Shown: positions 55,900 to 63,201 of the stretch, piece after piece | Layout of the letters: every line of letters starts with the position of its first letter | Position numbering within the stretch: the stretch's first letter is position 1 | Source: Rhizobium sp. BK376 | GTDB taxonomy: Bacteria; Pseudomonadota; Alphaproteobacteria; Rhizobiales; Rhizobiaceae | Assembly: GCF_004341625.1 (NCBI RefSeq) | Contig: NZ_SLZG01000002.1 | Span: 310,001-374,000, forward strand | Direction: 5' to 3' | DNA length: 64,000 bases | Notes under the pieces: model-generated | What the model saw: the letters and a program-made list of their open reading frames with translations, nothing else | Told to the model about the DNA's origin: nothing | Database searches by the model: none | Made by a program: the position numbers and the translations under genes

Positions 55900-57213
55900 T
55901 TACTCCGCCGCCTGCCTTGCCATCGGGTTGTTCGGGTGGGTCGTCCAGTTGGCATAGTTGGGATCGACCACCTTGCCGGTGCGCTTGTCGAGGGCGCCTG
56001 CGGGCAGGGCTTCCATGGTGATGCAGTTCTCGACGGGACAGACGCTGACGCAGAGATTGCAGCCGACGCATTCCTCGTCCTTCACCTCGAAGTGGCGGAC
56101 ACCGTCCACGAAGTTGGTGATCGCCTGATGCGAGGTATCCTCGCAGGCGATGTAGCAGCGGCCGCACTTGATGCAGGCGTCCTGGTCGATCTTGGCCTTG
56201 GCGATGTAGTTGAGGTTCAAATATTGCCAGTCGGAGACATTCGGCACGGCACGACCGGTAATATCATCGAGAGTGCGGTGGCCCTTTTCGTCCATCCAGT
56301 CGGACAGGCCCGTGATCATCTCTTCCACGATCTTGAAGCCGTAGGTCATGGCCGCCGTGCAGACCTGCACGTTGCCGGCGCCGAGCACCATGAATTCGGC
56401 TGCATCGCGCCAGGTGGTGATGCCGCCGATGCCCGAGATCGGCAGGCCGCGCGTATCGGGGTCACGGGCGATCTCGGCCACCATGTTGAGCGCGATCGGC
56501 TTCACCGCCGGGCCGCAATAGCCGCCGTGGCTGCCCTTGCCGCCGACCGTCGGGTTGGGGGCGAAGTTGTCGAGATCGACCGATACGATCGAGTTGATGG
56601 TGTTGATCAGCGAAACGGCATCGGTGCCACCGGCCTTGGCGGCGCGGGCAGGTTTGCGGATGTCGGTGATGTTAGGCGTCAGCTTGGTGATGACGGGCAT
56701 GCGCGTATATTGCTTGCACCAGCGCACGACCATCTCGATATATTCCGGCACCTGGCCGACCGCGGAGCCCATGCCGCGCTCGGACATGCCGTGCGGACAG
56801 CCGAAATTGAGTTCGATGCCGTCGGCTCCGGTCTCTTCGACCAGCGGCAGGATCGCCTTCCAGGCATTTTCCTCACAAGGGACCATGATCGAGGCGATCA
56901 GTGCCCGATCGGGCCAGTTCATTTTCACCTGCTTCATTTCGCGCAGGTTGGTAAAGAGGTCGCGGTCGGTGATGAGCTCGATATTGTTGAGACCGAGAAG
57001 ACGGCGGTCGGCCCCCCAGATCGCGCCGTAGCGCGGGCCGTTGACGTTGACGACGGGCGGGCCTTCCTCGCCGAGCGTCTTCCAGACCACGCCGCCCCAG
57101 CCCGCCCTGAAGGCACGCTCGACGTTATAGGCCTTGTCGGTCGGCGGCGCGGAGGCGAGCCAGAACGGGTTCGGGGATTTGATGCCGACGAAATTATTGC
57201 GGAGATCAGCCAT
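55900..57213 (-). CDS. preA: Dihydropyrimidine dehydrogenase subunit PreA
   Basis: A 437-residue protein. The dihydroorotate-dehydrogenase-like FMN barrel carries the active-site cysteine in NFGCPHGMSERGMG. Two C-terminal 4Fe-4S motifs are present: CIKCGRCYIACEDTSHQAI and CVGCNLCVSVCPVENCI. With PreT it reduces uracil or thymine with NADH (or the reverse), the first step of the reductive route. It is 15 bases downstream of preT. Confidence 0.94.
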   Translation of the reverse strand: MADLRNNFVGIKSPNPFWLASAPPTDKAYNVERAFRAGWGGVVWKTLGEEGPPVVNVNGPRYGAIWGADRRLLGLNNIELITDRDLFTNLREMKQVKMNWPDRALIASIMVPCEENAWKAILPLVEETGADGIELNFGCPHGMSERGMGSAVGQVPEYIEMVVRWCKQYTRMPVITKLTPNITDIRKPARAAKAGGTDAVSLINTINSIVSVDLDNFAPNPTVGGKGSHGGYCGPAVKPIALNMVAEIARDPDTRGLPISGIGGITTWRDAAEFMVLGAGNVQVCTAAMTYGFKIVEEMITGLSDWMDEKGHRTLDDITGRAVPNVSDWQYLNLNYIAKAKIDQDACIKCGRCYIACEDTSHQAITNFVDGVRHFEVKDEECVGCNLCVSVCPVENCITMEALPAGALDKRTGKVVDPNYANWTTHPNNPMARQAAE

Positions 57214-57228
57214 TGTTCATCCTCCCCT

Positions 57229-58590
57229 TCAAGCGACGGCCACGGCCGGCTGCGCACCGGCAGCAAGCACGCGGTTGATGGATTCGGCGGCATCCCGTCC
57301 TTGCGCGACGGCCGCAACGGTCAGGTCTTCTCCGCCGAGTACGCAGTCGCCACCGGCCCATACGCCTGATAGCGAGGTGCGACCATCGGTATCGATGACG
57401 ATGCGGCCGGCTTCCATCTTGAGAGCGCCAAGACCGGAGGCCTCAAAGGTCTGGCCGATCGCCTTGAAGATCTGGTCGGCGGCGATGACGCCTGTATCGC
57501 CCGTGCCGGTCAGCTTGCCGTCGACGAGTGCGGTATATTCGACCTCGATGCCGGCGACCTTGCCGTCCTTGGCGATGATCTGCTTCGGCGCCAGCCAATG
57601 GCGGATGATGACGCCCTTGGAGGCTGCCAGGTCCTGCTCGAATTCCGAGGCGTTCATGTGCTCCTTGCCGCGGCGATAGCAGATCGTCACCTCTTCGGCG
57701 CCGAGGAGTTTTGCCTGCACGGCGGCGTCGATCGCCGTCATGCCGCCGCCGATGACGACGACGCGGCGGCCGATCGCCATGTCGGCCTTGTCGTCGGCCT
57801 GGCGCAGATCGGCGATATAGGCGACCGCATCGGCAACGCCGTCGAGGTCTTCGCCGGCTGCACGCAGCGCGTTGACGCCTGAGAGCCCGAGACCAAGGAA
57901 GACGGCGTCATACTGGCTCGAAAGATCGGCGAGCGAGAAGTCACGGCCGAGCATCTGGCCGTTCCTGACCTCGATGCCGCCGATCGAGAGCACGTAATCA
58001 ACTTCCTTCTGGGCGAAATCATCGACCGTTTTATAGGTGGCGATGCCGTATTCGTTGAGGCCGCCGGCCTTTTCGCGCGCGTCGAAGATGACGACGGAAT
58101 GGCCCTTGACAGCTAGGCGGTGGGCGCAGGCAAGGCCGGCGGGTCCCGCGCCGACGACGGCGATGGTCTTTCCGGTCGCCGCGGCTCGGCTGTAGAACTG
58201 CTTGTTCTCGGCCATGGCTATATCGGTTGCATAGCGCTGCAGGCGGCCGATCTCGACCGGGCGCTCTTCGGCCGTGTTGCGCACACAGGCCTCTTCACAG
58301 AGCTGTTCGGTTGGACAGACGCGGGCGCACATGCCGCCGAGGATGTTCTGGTCGAAGATCGTCTTTGCCGAGCCGATCGGATTGCCCGTCGATATCTGCC
58401 GGATGAACATCGGGATATCGATCGAGGTGGGACAGGCCGTCATGCACGGCGCGTCATAGCAGAAATAGCAGCGGTCGGAAGCGACCAGCGCCTCGTGCTT
58501 GTCGAGGCGCGGATGAAGATCGGAAAAATTAGCCTCGTACTCGGCGGGCGTGAGCCGGCCTTTCTGAATCCCAGTTTCCAGTCGTCCCAT
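57229..58590 (-). CDS. preT: Dihydropyrimidine dehydrogenase subunit PreT
   Basis: A 453-residue NADH-accepting flavoprotein. Cysteine-rich N-terminal iron-sulfur motifs (CYFCYDAPCMTACP and CARVCPTEQLCEEACV) precede the FAD site VVGAGPAGLACAHRLA and the NAD site VVVIGGGMTAIDAAVQAKL. It passes electrons to PreA. It is the first gene of preTA; a RutR-like half-site dyad lies 61-76 bases before its start. Confidence 0.94.
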   Translation of the reverse strand: MGRLETGIQKGRLTPAEYEANFSDLHPRLDKHEALVASDRCYFCYDAPCMTACPTSIDIPMFIRQISTGNPIGSAKTIFDQNILGGMCARVCPTEQLCEEACVRNTAEERPVEIGRLQRYATDIAMAENKQFYSRAAATGKTIAVVGAGPAGLACAHRLAVKGHSVVIFDAREKAGGLNEYGIATYKTVDDFAQKEVDYVLSIGGIEVRNGQMLGRDFSLADLSSQYDAVFLGLGLSGVNALRAAGEDLDGVADAVAYIADLRQADDKADMAIGRRVVVIGGGMTAIDAAVQAKLLGAEEVTICYRRGKEHMNASEFEQDLAASKGVIIRHWLAPKQIIAKDGKVAGIEVEYTALVDGKLTGTGDTGVIAADQIFKAIGQTFEASGLGALKMEAGRIVIDTDGRTSLSGVWAGGDCVLGGEDLTVAAVAQGRDAAESINRVLAAGAQPAVAVA

Positions 58591-58650
58591 TGAAGTTCCC
58601 TCATTATTGGATAACGGCCAGTAAAGGGGAGCGTAACCCAGTCCAAAAAA

Positions 58651-58666
58651 TTTATCAAACGGTAAA
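58651..58666. promoter_or_regulatory. RutR-like operator before preT
   Basis: TTTATCAAACGGTAAA. Read on the minus strand it starts TTTACC, the same half-site as the box at 50231-50246. The other half is one base off (TTTATC). It lies 61-76 bases before the preT start codon. Confidence 0.5.
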
Positions 58667-58730
58667 ATTTTGAGCTAAATAGAGCGCAGAAAAAGGTTTC
58701 GAAAAAAATCGAGATTTTTTTATTTGAGTG

Positions 58731-58755
58731 GGAACCAACTTTATGGCGGGTAGTT
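58731..58755 (+). promoter_or_regulatory. EcfG-type general stress promoter, orphan on the plus strand
   Basis: GGAAC (58731-58735), 18 bases, then TT (58754-58755), with GTT at the -10 as in the EcfG consensus. It points away from preT into a stretch without a protein gene and would start transcription near 58761. Confidence 0.72.
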
Positions 58756-58760
58756 ATTCG

Positions 58761-58886
58761 GGTGTCCGGATGACGATCGCATCGACCCAATGCGCGCCCC
58801 CAATCATCCGGATTAATGTACTCACGGTCCCCTCCCGATGAGTAGAAAAAGCAGCCGGTGCGCCGCCCTCGCACTGGCTGTTTTTC
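58761..58886 (+). ncRNA. Candidate GsrN-like general-stress small RNA
   Basis: Predicted RNA of about 125 bases. It starts 5-7 bases after an EcfG-type -10. The 5-prime part folds into a perfect 9-bp stem, TCCGGATGA (58765-58773) with TCATCCGGA (58804-58812). The ~30-base loop holds a small inner stem (CGCAT / ATGCG) and the C-rich GCGCGCCCCCAA. A single-stranded middle follows, with CCCCTCCC at 58830-58837, complementary to ribosome-binding sites. It ends in a strong stem-loop and TTTTT. Caulobacter GsrN, a sigma-T-dependent RNA, has the same plan (5-prime C-rich loop, 3-prime terminator) and lies near general-stress genes. Transcription has not been shown; the plan is seen, the identity is inferred. 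Confidence 0.62.
58852..58880. terminator. Bidirectional intrinsic terminator shared by the small RNA and the kinase gene
   Basis: CAGCCGGTGCG (58852-58862) pairs with CGCACTGGCTG (58870-58880), one mismatch. On the plus strand it is followed by TTTTTCG, ending the candidate RNA. On the minus strand it is followed by CTTTTTC, ending the kinase gene 49 bases after its stop. Confidence 0.85.
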
Positions 58887-58928
58887 GTTGTGAAATCATC
58901 AAGAAAGGGATCGCGGCCAGCGCAGCTT

Positions 58929-59942
58929 CTAGGGGCGCCTGAGGATCTCGTATTCGGTTTCCGGAATGAGGATGCTGTAGTCAATACGATCGGGGCGCAG
59001 CTCGAACTTCACGCGGCCGTTCATCGATGTGGGCACGACACGCTCGAGGACAGTTCTGCTGAAGCTGTTGTCTTCGAATTCCTGTACGGCCGAGGGCGTC
59101 GATATCTGCTCCGACCAGATCACCTCGATGGCTTTCTTGCCGTCCAGATTTGACTCATTGCAATTCAGCAGGATCTTGGTCGTGCCGGCCGATATCGCGC
59201 CATGCGAGGCGGAATTGACGATCAACTCGTGTAATGCCAGCCCCAGATGGACGGCGGCGTTGGGCGTCAGATGCGCGTTGATGCCGTAGATCGGCATGGG
59301 CACCGCGACATCGGGCCAATAGGGGGCGAACTGCTTTTCCGCCAGTTCGAAGAGATAGGCGCCGCGCCAGCTTGAATCGGTGATGAGATCCTGGGAGTTG
59401 GAAAGGGACTGCAGGCGGCCTCGGAATTTTATGAGAAAATTGTCCAGCGACAATGTATGCCGCGCAGTCTGGGTGGCGATGCCCTGAATGATGGCAAGCA
59501 GGTTCTTCGACCGGTGAGACAACTCCCTGAGCAGCGATTTCAGGACCTTTTCGCGATGACGGCTCTCGGTGATCTCCGACATAACCGAAAGCAGGCCATA
59601 GTCGCCGGATCGTCCGGTTCGTTCGATTTTGATTTCGAAGATTCTGGAACCATCGGTCGTCAGAAAGTCTATTTCGGTCCTGGACGGCGCACCGTTCTCC
59701 AGCACCTTGCGCTTGAGGTCTGCAAGACGCTGTCCGTCCCTGGCCCCGAATAGCTGCAGGTCACCCTTGCCGAGAATGAGGGAAGGCTTGAGATGTTCGG
59801 GGAGATTTTCAGCGTAGACAATTGCCAGGCTGGAATCCTGGAACATGATCGAAATGCCGGCGCTACCGAGCGCCCGCTCCATTATGGCGGCCTTGCCCTC
59901 CAAACCGAAGGCGGCGCTCGACAATGGTTCAGTGGTATTCAC
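58929..59942 (-). CDS. HWE/HisKA_2 sensor histidine kinase of the general stress locus
   Basis: A 337-residue soluble kinase. A PAS-like domain fills about residues 15-130 (SAGISIMFQDSSLAIVYAENLP and TDGSRIFEIKIERTG). The HWE/HisKA_2 dimerisation helix has His143 in LLRELSHRSKNLLAIIQGI, and the ATPase domain shows GLALHELIVNSASHGAI. The GTG at 59942 is chosen because GAGGGAAAGG precedes it; the frame extends to a TTG at 59975 without a ribosome site. Its place beside phyR and an EcfG-type promoter in front suggest it phosphorylates PhyR; kinases of this family do so in other Alphaproteobacteria. Confidence 0.86.
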   Translation of the reverse strand: MNTTEPLSSAAFGLEGKAAIMERALGSAGISIMFQDSSLAIVYAENLPEHLKPSLILGKGDLQLFGARDGQRLADLKRKVLENGAPSRTEIDFLTTDGSRIFEIKIERTGRSGDYGLLSVMSEITESRHREKVLKSLLRELSHRSKNLLAIIQGIATQTARHTLSLDNFLIKFRGRLQSLSNSQDLITDSSWRGAYLFELAEKQFAPYWPDVAVPMPIYGINAHLTPNAAVHLGLALHELIVNSASHGAISAGTTKILLNCNESNLDGKKAIEVIWSEQISTPSAVQEFEDNSFSRTVLERVVPTSMNGRVKFELRPDRIDYSILIPETEYEILRRP

Positions 59943-60044
59943 AAAGTCGCCTTTCCCTCGGTTTTCCCTGAACAACGCCGGAATCGCGTGCCCCGTGGAA
60001 ATCCATGGTGTTACTCATATAACAATTCGTCACGAAAGCTAGCG

Positions 60045-60089
60045 AAGCGCTTCGGCTGAGCCGAAACGCTTGCTGCTTTTCTTTGTTCC
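60045..60089 (-). promoter_or_regulatory. EcfG-type promoter of the stress kinase gene, with an overlapping dyad
   Basis: On the minus strand GGAAC (60089-60085), 18 bases, then TT (60066-60065), preceded by CG to give CGTT. It lies about 125 bases before the kinase start. A dyad, AAGCG-C-TTCGGCT / AGCCGAA-A-CGCTT (60045-60071), covers the start of transcription and has no T tail. Confidence 0.72.
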
Positions 60090-60110
60090 ATTCTGAAATA
60101 CAAGGGTAAC

Positions 60111-60905
60111 TCAGGCTGCGACGCGCGTCGTTTCGTTGAAGAACAGAGCTTGGCTGATCAATGCCTTGACCATATCGGGGTTGAACGGCTTGGTGACCAG
60201 GAAAGTCGGTTCCGGCCGTTCGCCGGTCAGCAAGCGCTCCGGGAAAGCGGTAATGAAGATCACCGGGACGCTAGAGGTCTTCAGGATGTCGTTGACGGCA
60301 TCGATACCGGAGCTGCCGTCGGCGAGCTGAATGTCGGCCAGAACCATGCTCGGCTTGGTCGCATTGTAGAGCGCCACTGCTTCGGAGTGGGTACGGGCGA
60401 TGCCGGTGACACGGTGGCCGAGGCTTTCGACCATCTGCTCGATATCCATGGCGATCAGGGGCTCGTCCTCGATGATCATGATATCGGTTGCCACCTGGCG
60501 AGAGATTTCCTGCGATGCCTTGTCGAGCAGGCGAACGACTTCCGGTTCTTCGACCTCGAGAATATCGGCTATTTCCGCAAGGCGGAAATTCTCGACGGAG
60601 GCCAATAGGAATGCCTGCCGCGCGACCGGAGAAACCTTGGCAAGATTGACGGTTGCGCGCTGCTCCCACGCATAGGGGGAAGTAGGCTCCGGTATCTGCA
60701 CTGCGGTGGAACCAAAGAGCTTGGTGAAAAGTTTATAAAGTGCGACCCGGTCATTGGATGTATCGGGGAAGATGGAGATGTCTGCGATAATCGCTTCCAG
60801 CACCGCCGCGACATAGGCGTCGCCTGAAGTCTGTGTTCCGGTGAGTGCGCGGGAATAGCGACGCAGATAAGGAAGGTGCGGCGCAATTCGAGTGGAAAGT
60901 GTCAT
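60111..60905 (-). CDS. phyR: General stress response anti-anti-sigma regulator PhyR
   Basis: A 264-residue protein. The N-terminal ~130 residues imitate an ECF sigma factor (sigma-2-like then sigma-4-like region ending LLDKASQEISRQ). The C-terminal receiver has IIEDEP at 144-149, phospho-acceptor Asp191 in VLADIQLADG, and Lys in LVTKPFNPD. When phosphorylated, the sigma-like part binds NepR and frees EcfG. It diverges from nepR-ecfG and has its own EcfG-type promoter, so it is in a positive loop. Confidence 0.95.
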   Translation of the reverse strand: MTLSTRIAPHLPYLRRYSRALTGTQTSGDAYVAAVLEAIIADISIFPDTSNDRVALYKLFTKLFGSTAVQIPEPTSPYAWEQRATVNLAKVSPVARQAFLLASVENFRLAEIADILEVEEPEVVRLLDKASQEISRQVATDIMIIEDEPLIAMDIEQMVESLGHRVTGIARTHSEAVALYNATKPSMVLADIQLADGSSGIDAVNDILKTSSVPVIFITAFPERLLTGERPEPTFLVTKPFNPDMVKALISQALFFNETTRVAA

Positions 60906-60950
60906 AAATAACTCCCGTCCTTAAGACGCTATCGGCTTTAATGAGAGCTA

Positions 60951-61008
60951 AATGCCAGGGGGTCAAAAAAGTTCCGAAATGCAGGAACTTTTTTTATTGC
61001 CGGGCATT
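60951..61008. promoter_or_regulatory. Back-to-back EcfG-type promoters of phyR and nepR-ecfG
   Basis: Minus strand: GGAAC at 60975-60971, 18 bases, TT at 60952-60951, reading to phyR. Plus strand: GGAAC at 60984-60988, 18 bases, TT at 61007-61008, reading to nepR. The two -35 boxes are 8 bases apart, so both polymerases would start from the same short stretch. Both share a T-rich start of the spacer after GGAAC. Confidence 0.87.
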
Positions 61009-61166
61009 ATGGTGGCGACAAACGGTGGGTTTGTTCGCGTGTGATCCGTTCCTGATGGCGACAGCGTGGATGAGGCTTCTCCCTACCTTATCCACGACGT
61101 GAGAACGGTGATCCCCAGGCTGAAGACGACCCGCAGATGTAAACGATCCGAAAGCGAATTTTTTAG

Positions 61167-61373
61167 ATGACAGCACAGAAGCAGGAAAAAGCAGATGCCA
61201 AACAGCCCGATGTCCGGGTTGTCGACATTCTGGATCCCACCAATCAGATCGGCGTCAAGCTGCGCTCCCTTTATGCAGCTGCCCAGGACGAGGCAATCCC
61301 TGACCGTTTCCTGGATTTACTGGAGAAGCTGGACCGTGCGGAAAGCATGGCTTCAGCCAAAGTGGCCGAATAG
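61167..61373 (+). CDS. nepR: Anti-sigma factor NepR
   Basis: A 68-residue protein with the family core NQIGVKLRSLYAAAQDEAIPDRFLDLLEKLD (key part LRSLYAAAQDEAIPDRFLDL), the two helices that clamp EcfG or PhyR. The ends are disordered and charged, as usual. ecfG follows 11 bases later. The leader of about 150 bases carries a 7-bp hairpin CGTGGAT / ATCCACG (61065-61096). Confidence 0.93.
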   Translation: MTAQKQEKADAKQPDVRVVDILDPTNQIGVKLRSLYAAAQDEAIPDRFLDLLEKLDRAESMASAKVAE

Positions 61374-61384
61374 GGATATCCCGG

Positions 61385-61939
61385 ATGGAAAAAGCGGAAC
61401 CGAGTTTCAAACGTGAACTCCTGGCAGCTCTCCCGAGCCTGCGTGCGTTCGCCATTTCGCTCATTGGCCGACATGACCGTGCCGATGATCTCGTTCAAGA
61501 CACCATCATGAAGGCCTGGGCCAAGCAGGACCATTTCGAGATGGGCACGAACATGAAAGCCTGGCTCTTCACGATCCTGCGCAACGAGCTTTACAGCCAG
61601 ATGCGCAAGAGCGGTCGTGAAATCCAGGACAGCGACGGGCTCTTTACCGAATCTATGGCGACGCATCCGTCTCAATACGGTGCGCTCGATCTGCAGGATT
61701 TCCGAAAGGCGCTCGATCAGCTGCCGCCGGACCAGCGCGAAGCGATCATCCTGGTCGGCGCCTCCGGCTTCTCATACGAAGAGGCTGCCGAAATTTGCGG
61801 CTGTGCGGTCGGCACGATCAAGAGCCGCGTCAACCGCGCCCGCCAGCGTCTGCAGGAACTGTTGCAGATATCAGGCGAAGCGGATTTCGGACCGGATGCA
61901 ACATCGTCCCCGCTGACGTCGAGGGCGTTTGCTTTCTGA
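61385..61939 (+). CDS. ecfG: ECF sigma factor EcfG (general stress sigma)
   Basis: A 184-residue group 15 ECF sigma factor. Region 2 reads FAISLIGRHDRADDLVQDTIMKAWAKQDHF (key part DDLVQDTIMKAW) and region 4 LDQLPPDQREAIILVGASGFSYEEAAEICGCAVGTIKSRVNRARQRL (key part GTIKSRVNRAR). It directs RNA polymerase to GGAAC-N18-TT promoters. It is co-transcribed with its anti-sigma factor NepR, and a terminator lies 26 bases after its stop. Confidence 0.95.
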   Translation: MEKAEPSFKRELLAALPSLRAFAISLIGRHDRADDLVQDTIMKAWAKQDHFEMGTNMKAWLFTILRNELYSQMRKSGREIQDSDGLFTESMATHPSQYGALDLQDFRKALDQLPPDQREAIILVGASGFSYEEAAEICGCAVGTIKSRVNRARQRLQELLQISGEADFGPDATSSPLTSRAFAF

Positions 61940-61965
61940 GGAAGACTGCTTGCTACAAAAGAAAG

Positions 61966-62000
61966 CCTCCGGGCAGGGATGCGCGGAGGTTTTGTTTTTT
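61966..62000 (+). terminator. Intrinsic terminator of nepR-ecfG
   Basis: CCTCCG (61966-61971) pairs with CGGAGG (61984-61989), followed by TTTTGTTTTTT. Confidence 0.85.
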
Positions 62001-62024
62001 GTTGGCGCGCCTGCGTTGGTGAAA

Positions 62025-62196
62025 AACCCCTCATCCGTCCTTCGGGCACCTTCTCCCCAAGGGGAGAAGACAGGGGCGCCGCACCGTCGCAGCGTATATT
62101 CCACTCGGACAAAAAAGGCCTACAACGCGATGGGGCGGCTCGCTCCACTTCTCCCCTTGGGGAGAAGTGCCGAGCGTAGCGAGGCGATGAGGGGTT
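62025..62196. repeat. Second mosaic repeat type (B), copy 2
   Basis: In the opposite orientation to the copy at 48637. It starts CCCCTCATCCGTCCTTCGGG, then CACCTTCTCCCCAAGGGGAG, about 85 variable bases, and ends TCTCCCCTTGGGGAGAAGTG, GAGCGTAGCGAGGCGATGAG and GGGTTCCC. It is the only sequence in the 303 bases between ecfG and the next gene besides the terminator. Confidence 0.82.
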
Positions 62197-62242
62197 CCCT
62201 CTCGGCGAGAGACTGGGGCCTAAGTTAGGCGGGCGGCCCCAA

Positions 62243-62650
62243 TCAATCCTCTTCGCGCTTCGATCCCAAAAGGTTGCTCAGCACAAAGGCCGCGGCGATG
62301 GCGACCGTCAACAGCGGCTGGCTACGCACGACGCCCAATGCGGCTGCCGCCATCGATTCCAGTTCTCTCTTTCGTTCGCGGGCGCGGCGCTCTTCCTGCG
62401 CATTCATGACGGCCATGACCACGAGAACGATGATGCCCAGGAGCAGGGCGCCGGCTGCCATGAACAGTGCCGCGCCGATTGCGCCGTATATGGTCGCGAG
62501 CCAGATCGCGGTCGCGACGAGCGCAAAGACATAGGCCGTCAGCAGCAGCAGGACGGCAATGGCTACAAAAATACCGTTGCGCTTGGTGCGCGCAACGGTG
62601 CGGCTGACGGACCCTGACAGCAGGAGGCTGACGATCGGAAACAGCATCAA
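62243..62650 (-). CDS. Phage-holin-family (YqjE-like) membrane protein
   Basis: A 135-residue protein with two adjacent helices (about 27-50 and 55-82), a charged stretch rich in Arg and Glu (ERRARERKRELES), and a third hydrophobic segment near 110-127. It resembles the holin superfamily III proteins, such as YqjE, that follow DUF883 genes in many bacteria. It is the second gene of a stress-type operon, 6 bases after the DUF883 gene. It should localise to the inner membrane; its function is unknown. Confidence 0.75.
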   Translation of the reverse strand: MMLFPIVSLLLSGSVSRTVARTKRNGIFVAIAVLLLLTAYVFALVATAIWLATIYGAIGAALFMAAGALLLGIIVLVVMAVMNAQEERRARERKRELESMAAAALGVVRSQPLLTVAIAAAFVLSNLLGSKREED

Positions 62651-62656
62651 GCCTCC

Positions 62657-62995
62657 TCAGCGGCGGGCAAGAAAGGCGATCAACAGGCCGACGGCTGCCG
62701 CCGCGCCGATGGTTGCTGCCGGATGGCGGCGAACGGTTTCGCGCATTTCGCGGGCGCCGCGGCTGTAGCTATCCTGGAGGTCATGCAGAATGTCTTCGCT
62801 GCGGCTCAGGAGATCGTCGTATCCCGCCTGCGCCTGATAGCGGATCTTCTTGCTCGTGTTGCTCTTGCTGATGAGCTTGGTCAGCGCAGCGATCTCGTCG
62901 CGGAGCGTTTCGAGTTGATCCTCGATCGTGGCCTCGAGATCGTGCAGGCCGCCATTGTGCTTGCTGCGAAGGGGATGGAGGAAGGACGTCGCCAT
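62657..62995 (-). CDS. DUF883-family (ElaB/YqjD-like) membrane-anchored protein
   Basis: A 112-residue protein. The N-terminal 85 residues are charged and helical (LEATIEDQLETLRDEIAALTKLI). A C-terminal GxxxG-type helix follows (RRHPAATIGAAAAVGLLIAFLARR, core AATIGAAAAVGLLIAFLA) with a terminal double Arg, the pattern of ElaB/YqjD. Relatives in E. coli anchor ribosomes to the membrane in stationary phase. ATG 62995 is preferred; the upstream frame lacks family character. An EcfG-type promoter lies 130-154 bases before the start. Confidence 0.82.
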   Translation of the reverse strand: MATSFLHPLRSKHNGGLHDLEATIEDQLETLRDEIAALTKLISKSNTSKKIRYQAQAGYDDLLSRSEDILHDLQDSYSRGAREMRETVRRHPAATIGAAAAVGLLIAFLARR

Positions 62996-63124
62996 AATCG
63001 GGTCTCCATTGTTCTGACGCGTCGCTCGCGTCGTTCTAGTCTGTAGTCGCCACTCTGTGCTGGATCCGCCTTGCTGCTGGCACACGCCTGCTCATCCGGC
63101 ATTGATCCATGTCGTTGGCAAATC

Positions 63125-63149
63125 AACGCGTCGAACGATGAAAGGTTCC
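63125..63149 (-). promoter_or_regulatory. EcfG-type promoter of the DUF883 operon
   Basis: On the minus strand GGAAC (63149-63145), 18 bases, TT (63126-63125), preceded by CG to give CGTT, the full EcfG -10. It reads toward the DUF883 gene. Confidence 0.76.
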
Positions 63150-63201
63150 AGTGGTCGCTCGCTGCGAGAGACGTCTTGGAGACTGCGCAAGGGTGCAGCT
63201 G

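Larger units (their letters stand above)
58591..58928. other. Region between preT and the stress kinase gene
   Basis: 338 bases without a protein gene. It holds, in order, the preT promoter with a RutR-like box, an AT-rich stretch with A and T runs (58700-58725), an EcfG-type promoter on the plus strand, a candidate small RNA and a bidirectional terminator. Each is listed separately. A 22-codon frame starting ATGACGATCGC inside the RNA is not conserved-looking. Confidence 0.7.

Noticed and set aside
58774..58842. Short 22-codon frame inside the candidate small RNA
   Set aside because: No ribosome site, no recognisable sequence, and the surrounding structure explains the region better as RNA.
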